64,000 nt of DNA, from the NCBI RefSeq assembly GCF_001682865.1, contig NZ_MAQX01000003.1, positions 1-64,000 on the forward strand. Direction: 5' to 3'. Made by a program: the position numbers and the translations under genes. The stretch is from Bacillus sp. FJAT-26390. GTDB lineage: Bacteria > Bacillota > Bacilli > Paenibacillales > Paenibacillaceae. Positions 54,704-63,526 of the stretch are shown here, piece after piece (position 1 is the first letter of the stretch; each line of letters begins with the position of its first letter). The notes beneath the pieces were generated by a model that saw nothing but the letters and a program-made list of their open reading frames with translations, did no database searches and was not told the origin of the DNA.

Positions 54704-56431
54704 ATGGCAGTAGCAAGCGTAAATGACAGCAGTATGGTGAAACTTGAATTTGCACAGTTTGGCGGCAAGCCGGACTCGGGAGAAGACGCCGTGCCTGCGA
54801 TGAAACGCGCGATTGAAGCGGCCTCGCGGATAAGCGGGACGGCTGTGACGCTCGTCGTAGAACCGGGACGGTATGATTTTTATACCGATTTCGCCGAAAG
54901 ATCCGTCTATTATGTGTCTAATACGGCTAGCGAAGCAGAAAATCCGAATCCGGTTAAGACGATAGGGATCTGCTTGAAAGGTCTGAACGATTTCGTGCTC
55001 GACGGCGGCGGCGCGCTCTTCCTATTCCACGGGAAAATGACCATGCTCGTGATCGACGATTGTGAGCGCATCGAGATTTGCAATCTGAAGTTCGATTACG
55101 CCTGGCCGACAGTCGTGGAGATGAAAGTGGAGAAGACGGCGGCGAATGCGGATACCGGCACCTACTTGGACATTAGTGTACATTCAGACTCCCGATATGA
55201 GATTAGGGATGGTTTGCTATTTTGGGTCGGGGATGGCTGGAGCTTTCGGGACGGTCCCATGCAAATCTTTGATAAAGCGAGCAATTCGACTTGGCGAATC
55301 GATAACGTGTTCATGCAAGCCCTACGCGCCGAAGAGCTGAATCCGGGGAGGATCAGGCTTCACTACGAGCTGTTGCCCGATATTGCCGAAGGCTGGATTC
55401 TGCAGGCACGGGACGGTATCCGCGACCAAGTGGGAGCGTTCATACACAGAAGCCGCGACATTCGTCTGGAACGCATTGGCGTCCATTTCATGCATGGACT
55501 TGGCATTGTAGGCCAGTTCAGCGACAATCTGAGCTTCAACCGACTCGACATGTCTCCGCGTCCGGAGACGGGCCGGACCGTGGCGGCGTTTGCGGATTTC
55601 GTGCACCTGTCCGGCTGTAAGGGCCGGATCTTCATTACGAACAGCCGTTTTGTCGGTGCTCATGACGATGCCATCAACGTGCACGGCACGCATCTACGCA
55701 TTGTTGGGTTTCCGTCCGCCAATCAGGTTCTGGTTCGGTTCATGCATCCGCAAACATACGGCTTCAAAGCCTTCCATGCAGGCGACGACATCGAATGGAT
55801 CAAGAAGCGTTCGCTTGTATCCTCGGGCAGCACCCGGGTAACGGATGCGAAGCTGATCGAGCCTCGTGTGATGCTGCTTACCTTGGAAGCGAATCTACCG
55901 GAGGGCATTGAGGAGGGAGATGCCGTTGAGAATGCAACATGGACACCGGAAGTGGAAATCACGGACAACTATTTCGCCCGCATTCCGACGCGGGGGGTAC
56001 TGGCGACGACGCGAAAGCGGACGGTCATCGCGCGCAACGTATTCGAGCGGATGCGGATGAGCGCCATACTTGTCGCAGACGATGCGGCGTCGTGGTACGA
56101 ATCCGGTCGGGTGGAGGATCTACTGATTCAGGAGAACGGGTTCATTGAATGCGGAAGCGGCGAACTGGCGGTTATAGCCATTGTGCCGGAGAACGTGGAG
56201 ATCGATCCAGAATCGCCGGTCCACCGCAATATTCGGATCGAGGACAATCTCTTCCTTATGTCGCAAGCACGGCTTTTGGACGCCAAGAGCGCCCACACGC
56301 TGCGCATCAGAAACAATGTGCTCATGACGGTGTCCGGCTTCGAATGTATAACGGAGGTGAATGAGGGCATCCGATTGACGGCTTGCACCGATGTGGATAT
56401 TTTTAATAATTCGCTTGGTGCTATTAAATAA
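54704..56431 (+). CDS. GH110 alpha-1,3-galactosidase-like parallel beta-helix enzyme
   Basis: 575 residues forming a right-handed beta-helix. YYVSNTA then FVLDGGGALFLFHGKM, IEICNLKFDYAWPTVVEM, GAHDDAINVHGTHLRIV (acidic pair likely catalytic) and repeated helix rungs (VEITDNYFARIPTRGVLATT, VIARNVFERMRMSAIL, RNIRIEDNLFL) match GH110. GH110 enzymes remove alpha-1,3-galactose from blood group B or linear alpha-Gal structures. No signal peptide is seen. GAGAGGGAGGTTGT precedes ATG 54704. I am confident of the fold and fairly confident of the family. Confidence 0.75.
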   Translation: MAVASVNDSSMVKLEFAQFGGKPDSGEDAVPAMKRAIEAASRISGTAVTLVVEPGRYDFYTDFAERSVYYVSNTASEAENPNPVKTIGICLKGLNDFVLDGGGALFLFHGKMTMLVIDDCERIEICNLKFDYAWPTVVEMKVEKTAANADTGTYLDISVHSDSRYEIRDGLLFWVGDGWSFRDGPMQIFDKASNSTWRIDNVFMQALRAEELNPGRIRLHYELLPDIAEGWILQARDGIRDQVGAFIHRSRDIRLERIGVHFMHGLGIVGQFSDNLSFNRLDMSPRPETGRTVAAFADFVHLSGCKGRIFITNSRFVGAHDDAINVHGTHLRIVGFPSANQVLVRFMHPQTYGFKAFHAGDDIEWIKKRSLVSSGSTRVTDAKLIEPRVMLLTLEANLPEGIEEGDAVENATWTPEVEITDNYFARIPTRGVLATTRKRTVIARNVFERMRMSAILVADDAASWYESGRVEDLLIQENGFIECGSGELAVIAIVPENVEIDPESPVHRNIRIEDNLFLMSQARLLDAKSAHTLRIRNNVLMTVSGFECITEVNEGIRLTACTDVDIFNNSLGAIK

Positions 56432-56475
56432 TTTATTATTCGGTGCAAGCAGCGGTGGGACTACAAATAACAGAG

Positions 56476-57855
56476 GTGTTAAACGAAACATCAATATAAC
56501 AAACCGGCTTCCGTATGGACGGAAGCGCTGCCTCTTGGCAACGGGCGCATCGGCGCCATGGCATTCGGCGGAGTAGAACGCGACAGAATCGGGCTCAACG
56601 AGCATACGTTATGGTCAGGGATGCCGAAGAAAGGGAGCAATGGGCACGCAATAGAGGTGCTTTCCAAAGTAAGGGAGCTTGTGAGAGAAGGGCGATATGC
56701 AGAAGCCGATATCACCTGCAAGGAGATGATGGGCCCGTACACGCAATCCTATTTGCCGTTCGGCGACCTGCACCTGACCTTCGGGCACGGAGATCTGCAC
56801 CACGATTACAGCCGTTCGTTGGATTTAGAGAATGCCCTTGTTCGCGTCGAATATAGAATCGGCAATATCGTGTATACCCGCGAAATGTTCGTTTCGCATC
56901 CGGATCAAGTGCTGATCGTACGGCTAGAGGCCAGCGTGCCGGGGGCGCTAGATGTTCGTGCCCGTCTGGACAGCGCCTTGAGGCATTCGGTTGCGGTGGA
57001 TAATGGGAAGTTCGTTCTGCGGGGACTTGCGCCGGAGCATGTTTCGCCTAACTACCATGAAGTCGATCATCCAATCGTTTACGGGGACGAAACTTCGGAA
57101 GCAATGTGCTTCTCAGGATATCTGCATGCCGAGGTGGATGGCGGAATGTTGAACGTCGATGCGGCCGGTATTCATGCTACAGGAGCTACGCGCATAACCT
57201 TGTACTTCAGTGGGGCAACTAGCTATAACGGGCAGGACACAGCCAAGGCAAAGATGCGGGAGCGACCGCGCTCGCTTATCTAGAAGGCGCGTTGCTTCGG
57301 TCGTACGACGAGGCTCGCAGCCGCCATATTGCAGACCATCGTTCGCTCTACGACAGGGTAAAGCTTGATCTAGGTAGCAAGACGAAGCCGAATACAATGC
57401 CTGTCGGTGAACATATGGAGACTTACGGAGCAAGCGATCCGTCGCTTATCGAGCTCTTGTTTCAATACGGGCGATATCTGTTGATCGCAAGCTCACGACC
57501 TGGCACGCTGCCTGCGAATTTGCAAGGCATTTGGAACGCTTATACCCGTGCTCCATGGAGCAGCAACTGGACGCTAAATATCAATGCGCAGATGAATTAT
57601 TGGTCCGTGGAGACAGCTAATCTGTCCGAATGCCATGATCCGTTGCTCGATTTCATCGGTAAGCTTGCCGTTACCGGCAAACAAACGGCCAGTGATTATT
57701 ATGGAGCCCGCGGATGGGTGGCACATCACAATACGGATATATGGGGACACACGACGCCAGCGGGCGGCAATGGAGCGGGCGATGCCTCATGGGCTATGTG
57801 GCCGATGGGCGGCGTATGGCTCGCCCAGCATCTTTGGAAGCATTACGCATTCAAC
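56476..57855 (+). pseudogene. GH95 alpha-L-fucosidase-like gene, frameshifted and truncated
   Basis: KPASVWTEALPLGNGRIGAMAFGG, ERDRIGLNEHTLWSG and DLHLTFGHG give the GH95 N-terminal domain. A frameshift near 57250 (should read AKDAGATALAYLEGALL) is followed by TLPANLQGIWN, SSNWTLNINAQMNYW and GWVAHHNTDIWGHTTPAGG of the catalytic barrel. It breaks off at HYAFN near 57853 with some 250 residues missing. The probable start GTG 56476 is itself out of frame with the body, implying a further shift near 56494. Inactive. Confidence 0.88.
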
Positions 57856-57905
57856 TGGATTGTATACTTTGGAGTTGCTGAAACGGATAGAACGTTTGAA
57901 TGGAC

Positions 57906-57951
57906 AAAAAACATATACGCACCGCGATTGCGAGGCGTGTATGTTTTTTTC
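57906..57951. terminator. bidirectional terminator
   Basis: AAAAAACATATACGC...GCGTGTATGTTTTTT: a 9-bp stem (CATATACGC, 57912-57920; GCGTGTATG, 57935-57943) flanked by A-run and T-run, so it works on both strands. Confidence 0.82.
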
Positions 57952-58124
57952 TTAGTCAATGACCGTGATATTTGAAGAGACGACAAACAACTGGATCTGT
58001 CGCGCTGTACCCGAATACAAGTTATCAATTATCGACTTGTATGCAACTTATTAATGCTTTAGCCGATCGAAACCCATGTTGTAGCAACGCTAGAGGTTGG
58101 TGATCAACTGGTCGCGCCGCAACC

Positions 58125-58742
58125 CTACGGGAGTGGATAGTGACTGGTGTCCCCATGAAGGACGATCTTGGCCGTTTGGCCCAAGATGTCGACTCTCGAC
58201 AGGCTGGCAGGTTGAATTTCGGTCGATTTCCATAGTTGCTTCAAGTCAGTTCCCTGAAAATGTGCCATGAGAAGCTTGATGACGATGGTATGTGTAACAA
58301 TAAGCAACGTCTTCCCAGAGTGTTTCCGAATGATCTCATTGATCAGATTCAACGCTCTCGTTCGCACTTCTGCATACGTCTCGCTATTTGCGATTGCGAA
58401 CTCCTCCGGGTTATTCCAGAAAAGATCCCATTGCTTGGGGTAATGGGCTTGAACCTCCGAATGGATGTGTCCTTCCCATATCCCGAATCTCATCTCCATA
58501 AGTGATTCGGATGATGTCAGAGGAATTTCTCTTTCTCCTCGCAAGATCTCTGCGGTTCGCATCGCCCTTGGACTCGGACTTGAATAAATCACGTCTATAT
58601 GCACTGTATCCAATACTGCTTTTAAACTCTCAGCCTGATGTGCGCCTAGCTCCGTTAAGGGGGAGTCCATTTCCCCTTGCATGCGATGGACCACATTCCA
58701 TTCCGTCTCGCCATGGCGTGTCAAGTATAGTCTCGTGCTCAT
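58125..58742 (-). CDS. histidine phosphatase family protein
   Basis: 205 residues. YLTRHGETEWN carries the RHGE phosphohistidine motif, followed by DSPLTELGAHQAESL, SSPSPRAMRTAEIL, Glu in MEMRFGIWEGH and VTHTIVIKLLM (second His). The layout is that of the cobC/GpmB-type broad phosphatases. GGAGGTTTTGTTC supports ATG 58742. It is downstream of the chemotaxis gene on the same strand but separated by about 50 bases, perhaps the last gene of that operon. Confidence 0.9.
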   Translation of the reverse strand: MSTRLYLTRHGETEWNVVHRMQGEMDSPLTELGAHQAESLKAVLDTVHIDVIYSSPSPRAMRTAEILRGEREIPLTSSESLMEMRFGIWEGHIHSEVQAHYPKQWDLFWNNPEEFAIANSETYAEVRTRALNLINEIIRKHSGKTLLIVTHTIVIKLLMAHFQGTDLKQLWKSTEIQPASLSRVDILGQTAKIVLHGDTSHYPLP

Positions 58743-58795
58743 GAACAAAACCTCCGATTCCCATTATCATGATCATAACGTGTCTCCCTCTCCCT

Positions 58796-60556
58796 TCACA
58801 ACCTAAACCGTTGAACCATTCGAAGCATGTCCTCGGAGATTCGGTTCATTGAGTCGGCCGAGGCCGAGATTTCCTCCATGGCAGCGAAATGTTGCGCGGC
58901 GGCCGTAGAAATTCCCTGTGCCAGATCGTTGGAACGCTCCGCCATATGGTCGATTCCCAGCAATGACGCGGTAAATTCCTGCGAGCTCGCGGAGATCTGT
59001 TCAGACGCCGAAGAGGTCTGACGCACATGGTGTACGGCGCCGCGCGTGGCTAACAGGATTCGATTGAACGCTTCGCCGGATTGTTGGATGAGGTCCGCTC
59101 CGACAGTTACCTCGCGCTCCCCCTTGTCCATGACCGCAACGGCGGTTTCGATATCTCCACGTGTATCGCCGATCAGCTCCGCGACCTGCATGGCGGATCG
59201 TTGAGAGCGCTCCGCCAGCTTTTTCACCTCGCCGGCGACGACGGCGAAGCCTTTGCCCTGATCACCGGCCCTCGCCGCTTCGATAGATGCGTTCAGTGAC
59301 AACAAATTCGTCTGCGCGGACAACTCGGCCATCGCTTCGGCAATCTCTCCAATGTTACGTGATCTCTCGGCGAGACGGCTGACTATGGACGACAGGTCCT
59401 CCACGGTGGAAGTTATCGCCCCCATCTGCTCCGAAGATCGAATGATGAACTCGTTGCCCTGTTCCGCATGGACTAATGTGGTTAGTGAAGCCTCATGAGC
59501 CAGCGAAGAGGAAGCGGCTATGCGCTGCGCATCCTCCGCCAATTCCTCCATGGCGAGCGTGCTTTCCCGCAGGCTCCTCTTTTGCGTATCGTTGCTCGTA
59601 GCGACTTCCTGCGCGGAGGTGGAGATGCTGTCCGTCGCTTCCGTCGTCTCCAAGAAAGTCGCGGAAAGGTCACGCGAGGCTGATGACAAGGAGGCGGCAT
59701 GATCAAGCAGCCCCTGAGTCATAATTCGTAGACTGTCCCGCATCATAGAGAATGAGATGAACAGGTCGCCGATTTCGTCCCGACTTCGAATGACTTCACT
59801 ATCGTTCGGCGATAGATCGCCATCCGCGATCTTCTTGACCTGGCGGGTCAACAATACAATTGGCTTGGAGAGCCGCATGGCAAACAGAATAATAACGACG
59901 GCGCCGGCCACGAGGCAGCCGACTAGTGTATACAACGTACCTTGCACGATACGTTTTTGCCCCGCCTTGTAGTCTTGAATGTACGATCCTGCCACGAGGG
60001 TCCATCCCCAATTCGGATCTTTCAGTGAGTAAGCAATTTTCATGGCCTCTGCAGAATTATCAGGCAGAGGCCATTTGTAGACGGTGAAGCCACCGTCCGG
60101 TTGTCCGCTCTTACTAAGCATATCCCGAATATGATAGAAGCCGTCGCTCGTCTGCTGATCATAGAGGTTTCGTCCCTCCAGCGAAGGATGCGCCAGCAAA
60201 TCGCCTTTATCGTTAAGTATAAAGAAGTAACCGTGCTTCCCGAGATCGATATTCGTATTGATGGTCCTCGATCCGTCGGCTTGCTTGGGACCGAGAAGTA
60301 GCTGCTTCACTTGCTCCTTTGCGGCTTCCCTGTCGAGCGATCCTTTCGTCGCTGAATCCTCGAACGCCAACATGACCTCTGAAGCTATTTTGACCGTGTT
60401 ACGCAGGTTCGCCCTCATTTGCATATCGCTCTCACGTGCCGTGACCCATAGGCTCATGGCAGCTATCGTCAACATCGTTACGACGAGTATGGGAAGGGTT
60501 ATGAACAACAGTTTGTTTTGAATAGAGAATCGCCATTGGTTTACTCTTAATCTCAT
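58796..60556 (-). CDS. methyl-accepting chemotaxis protein with Cache sensor
   Basis: 586 residues. Membrane segments at about 14-36 and 205-228, with a single-Cache extracellular domain between them ([55 protein letters not shown]). HAMP, then a signalling coiled coil with tip [35 protein letters not shown]. This is the intact member of three copies in the window. It starts 9 bases after the DinB stop. Position with a NarL-type two-component pair hints at a signalling unit that is not purely chemotactic. Confidence 0.93.
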   Translation of the reverse strand: MRLRVNQWRFSIQNKLLFITLPILVVTMLTIAAMSLWVTARESDMQMRANLRNTVKIASEVMLAFEDSATKGSLDREAAKEQVKQLLLGPKQADGSRTINTNIDLGKHGYFFILNDKGDLLAHPSLEGRNLYDQQTSDGFYHIRDMLSKSGQPDGGFTVYKWPLPDNSAEAMKIAYSLKDPNWGWTLVAGSYIQDYKAGQKRIVQGTLYTLVGCLVAGAVVIILFAMRLSKPIVLLTRQVKKIADGDLSPNDSEVIRSRDEIGDLFISFSMMRDSLRIMTQGLLDHAASLSSASRDLSATFLETTEATDSISTSAQEVATSNDTQKRSLRESTLAMEELAEDAQRIAASSSLAHEASLTTLVHAEQGNEFIIRSSEQMGAITSTVEDLSSIVSRLAERSRNIGEIAEAMAELSAQTNLLSLNASIEAARAGDQGKGFAVVAGEVKKLAERSQRSAMQVAELIGDTRGDIETAVAVMDKGEREVTVGADLIQQSGEAFNRILLATRGAVHHVRQTSSASEQISASSQEFTASLLGIDHMAERSNDLAQGISTAAAQHFAAMEEISASADSMNRISEDMLRMVQRFRL

Positions 60557-60565
60557 AGGAGTGCT

Positions 60566-61027
60566 CTACTTCAATGCTTTCAACATGGCGGAGATATTGC
60601 CCACATGGTAGGAGGCATGAAGAGTCGTGGAGACGACCAGTTCTCCTATCGTTTCGGCTTTGAAGAAGTTTTCCTTCACAGGTTGTTCGAGCTTTTCCTG
60701 CAGCCATCCCCGCAGTTGCAAAGGCTGTGCCTTAAGTTGTTCGATCAACGCTTCCCATAACGGAGGTTCGTCCAGCCAATCCGAAGGTTTCGTGCCGTAT
60801 CCGAAATAAGCCATGTATTCCGACGGGAGCGTCAACGCTTGTATATTGCCGGATAAATACAAAATATGAAACTCTGTGGAGACAAGCACGTGTCCTACAT
60901 GCCAGTGAATCGTATTGTTGAAACCATCTGGCACCTTATTCCGCGCGTCCACCGGGCATCTCTCCGCAAACTCCAGAAGTTTGGTGTATTGGTCGTTCAA
61001 TACATCGAATACAAAGTCCTCTCTCAT
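60566..61027 (-). CDS. DinB-family protein
   Basis: 153 residues, near twin of 30152-30613. FNNTIHWHVGHVLVSTEFHILYL and STTLHASYHVGNISAMLKALK carry the likely metal-binding His residues. AGAGGAGGAACAAGCGCT precedes ATG 61027. It sits between the response regulator and the MCP in the intact module. Its retention in the decayed copy, alone among its neighbours, suggests selectable value of its own. Confidence 0.87.
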   Translation of the reverse strand: MREDFVFDVLNDQYTKLLEFAERCPVDARNKVPDGFNNTIHWHVGHVLVSTEFHILYLSGNIQALTLPSEYMAYFGYGTKPSDWLDEPPLWEALIEQLKAQPLQLRGWLQEKLEQPVKENFFKAETIGELVVSTTLHASYHVGNISAMLKALK

Positions 61028-61166
61028 AGCGCTTGTTCCTCCTCTTGTCCATCATACGTCGGTCTTATTCCGACATACTATGATTGTAGCAAGGACAGCG
61101 CCTACGCAAATGTGCGAACGGTCATGATTAAAGGTTAGGCTCTATGCCAAAAGTAATGTTATTGCT

Positions 61167-61829
61167 TTAAGGGAGCCTGCGAACCGCAAATATTGCCGCC
61201 TGCGTTCGATCGCGTAACCCGAGCTTCGCCATCACGCTAGACAAATGGTTCTTGGCCGTCCCTTCCGTAATATAAAGAACACTAGCGATCTCTTTATTGT
61301 TCAAGCCATCGGCAAGTAAGGCCAGCACTTTCTTCTCTTGTTCGGTTAATCTGGCGAGTTCTTCGTTGTCATTTTTCAAAAAAGAAGGGATTTGCCTCGG
61401 GCTTCCGGCCGGCTCCTTGTTCAGACCTTTCAGCAGCATCGACGTAATCTCGGGCTGAAGAACCGTTCCTCCATTGCAGATGGCGTAAATCGCACTGACT
61501 ATCGCCTCGGAGGGCATATCCTTGAGCAGATAGCCGTGCACCCCTTGATCCAATGCCTGCAGGATAAGCTCCTCGTCGTCAAACGTGGTCAGGATAAGTA
61601 TTTTGGTCTCCGGAAAGTGCTTAAGGATGAGCGCTGAGGCTTCCACACCATCCATTCCCGGCATCCGGATATCCATTAACACTGCATCGGGACGCCACTC
61701 TATCACTTTGGCATAAGCATCTCTCCCGTCCGCAGCTGTACCGACTACCTCCATATCCGGCTCCAAATTCAAAATCGTTGCCAACCCTTCGCGCATGAGC
61801 CTCTGATCGTCCACCACGAGAATTCTCAT
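61167..61829 (-). CDS. NarL/FixJ-family response regulator
   Basis: 220 residues. ILVVDDQRLMREGL, phospho-Asp in VLMDIRMPGMDGVE, ILTTFDDEELI, YLLKDMPSEAI and LuxR helix-turn-helix LTEQEKKVLALLADGLNNKEIASVLYITEGTAKNHLSSVMAKL. The start ATG 61829 overlaps the kinase stop (ATGA). It is paralogous to 21893-22555 and to the broken copy at 29353-30070. Confidence 0.93.
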   Translation of the reverse strand: MRILVVDDQRLMREGLATILNLEPDMEVVGTAADGRDAYAKVIEWRPDAVLMDIRMPGMDGVEASALILKHFPETKILILTTFDDEELILQALDQGVHGYLLKDMPSEAIVSAIYAICNGGTVLQPEITSMLLKGLNKEPAGSPRQIPSFLKNDNEELARLTEQEKKVLALLADGLNNKEIASVLYITEGTAKNHLSSVMAKLGLRDRTQAAIFAVRRLP

Positions 61830-63049
61830 TGTTCCGCCTCCATGGCTAGTACTGGATACGGAAGACTCACTTTCACAGCAAAGTCCTTATTTCCTTTCTC
61901 TCCGAAAGAAACCGCGCCGCACCATTCCTTTACTCTTTCTTGCATGTTCAATAAGCCGAAGCCTGGCTTCAACTTACCAGGCAGCACCCCATCGTTGCTT
62001 ATCAACATCGAAATCTGCCCCGTATCGTAGACCAGTTCGATGGAGGCTCTATTGGCCCGTCCATGCTTCTTCGCGTTCGTTAGCGACTCTTGGGCGATGC
62101 GGTATGCTGTCAGCTGAAGATCGCCCGGTAGCGGAACCGGATCACCCTTCAGGTAAAACCGTGTCTCGACCTCCGCGTACTTTGTGAATTCTTCCGACAG
62201 TTTCTTCAGACACTCAGGCAGAAACGTCGATTGCACAGGCTCGTCCCGTATAGTTCGTACCGCTAACCGAATCTCTTGCAAGGAAGATCGCAGCAATTCC
62301 TCGCATTCCGCATAGATCCTTTCGCTCTGTTCTGGACCCACTAGTCTAAGCTTGCGGGCTGCTTGCATCTGCACGATCAGTCCCGTTAATTGATGCCCCA
62401 CCGAATCATGGAGCTCCCGCGCGATCGTGACCCTCTCCCTGGCAGCTCCTAATTCTTCCGCCTGTAGAGCATATTCCTGTAGACTCTCGTGGGTTTCCTT
62501 CAAATGCGTGTACAAGTGAAGAACATCCTGGCGAGCGCGTTGGTAGAATTGAAGCAATACGGACACGATGCTGGCAAAAAGAATAAAGGAGCAGGTTATA
62601 AAGTAACTGATCGCGTCCAGTCGATTGTATAAGTGCAAATCAATGGCGATCATGATCGCCAGGTAGACTAAGAGAAGCGTCACGCAAGTGAAGACGAGGG
62701 ATCGGAAGTTCTTCTGTAACATAAGAATAGCCAACGCTGTTATGCCAACTAGTAGCTGATTAGGAACTTGTCCACCGATAAAGACGTAGCCGTAAGCTGC
62801 CGAAACCAGAAAATCAAGAATCAGGACTCGGATCAATACGTTCTTGTGTGAATTGGCTTTTGGTAAAAGAAATCGAACAAACAAAAAAACGGCTATCGAA
62901 AGACCGATAAAGCTAAGTCTCCAGAAGAAAGCAGTCGATGTGTGATAATAGACGATCCCTGTTACCGCGAGATTCGCAATTAGCTTTAGTGCGAAGAATA
63001 GTTTCCACAACAGAAGAGCATTTCTGGTTAAAAAAGTGGTCGAAAGCAT
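61826..63049 (-). CDS. NarL-type sensor histidine kinase
   Basis: About 407 residues, paralogous to 20673-21896. Membrane segments occupy the first 170 residues, then ARERVTIARELHDSVGHQLTGLIVQM with the phospho-His, AYRIAQESLTNAKKHG and GFGLLNMQERV. ATG 63049 (MLSTTFLTRN) is preferred to 63091, because the upstream codons run into the terminator hairpin at 63093-63120 and lack a ribosome binding site. It leads the kinase-regulator-DinB-MCP operon on the minus strand. Confidence 0.9.
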   Translation of the reverse strand: MLSTTFLTRNALLLWKLFFALKLIANLAVTGIVYYHTSTAFFWRLSFIGLSIAVFLFVRFLLPKANSHKNVLIRVLILDFLVSAAYGYVFIGGQVPNQLLVGITALAILMLQKNFRSLVFTCVTLLLVYLAIMIAIDLHLYNRLDAISYFITCSFILFASIVSVLLQFYQRARQDVLHLYTHLKETHESLQEYALQAEELGAARERVTIARELHDSVGHQLTGLIVQMQAARKLRLVGPEQSERIYAECEELLRSSLQEIRLAVRTIRDEPVQSTFLPECLKKLSEEFTKYAEVETRFYLKGDPVPLPGDLQLTAYRIAQESLTNAKKHGRANRASIELVYDTGQISMLISNDGVLPGKLKPGFGLLNMQERVKEWCGAVSFGEKGNKDFAVKVSLPYPVLAMEAEQ

Positions 63050-63092
63050 ATAATCATTAATTCCCTTCGATTGGCTGGCTGCGATTTGCATA

Positions 63093-63120
63093 TAAAAAAT
63101 AACCGCGCAAAGACGCGGTT
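63093..63120 (-). terminator. terminator downstream of the tRNA-like sequence
   Basis: AACCGCG, loop TCTTTG, CGCGGTT, then ATTTTTTAT on the minus strand. It lies just after the tRNA-like element, as expected for a tRNA transcript end. Confidence 0.8.
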
Positions 63121-63125
63121 CTGTG

Positions 63126-63216
63126 GATTCTTATGAATGGCGGGCTCGAAGCAACTCGAACGTCCAACACCGGTATAGAAACAGATGTTCTATCCACTGA
63201 GCTACAGTGCCACAAC
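63126..63216 (-). pseudogene. degenerate tRNA-like sequence (tRNA-Arg-like)
   Basis: The minus strand reads GGCACTGTAGCTCAGTGGAT, typical of a tRNA 5' half and D-arm, then TTTCTAT (possible UCU anticodon loop), GTTGGACGTTCGAGT (T-loop) and GCCCGCCA. The T-stem (GGACG against TGCTT) and acceptor (GGCACTG against GAGCCCG) do not pair, and the anticodon stem is poor. I read it as a corrupted or recombined tRNA gene, possibly an old integration site. Confidence 0.5.
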
Positions 63217-63526
63217 AATAATCATTATAGCATATACAAGCGCTAGTGACATAGCTAATTGATTGTATACAACTCGATACATATCAATGGGAACGTCTCA
63301 AAGTCCTGAACGAAAAACCCAAGGTGGACGCATAGACATCGATGACAGGAAGATGCTCAGGTGGCATGCTCCAGATGAACCGTTCAGGAGCGTCGTGGCG
63401 TGTTTTATGCAAATGAACACAGATGATGAGGCACATCGATCAAATTTGTTTATTGTATATAAGATTTTTTTTGAATTGATGGGGAACGGTGTTAATAACA
63501 TATATTAGCATCGGGGGGGATGTTCG

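Noticed and set aside
57113..57433. Antisense frames in the glycosidase genes (52.8-57.4 kb)
   Set aside because: GC-rich coding sequence creates long shadow frames. The sense strand has clear glycosidase motifs.
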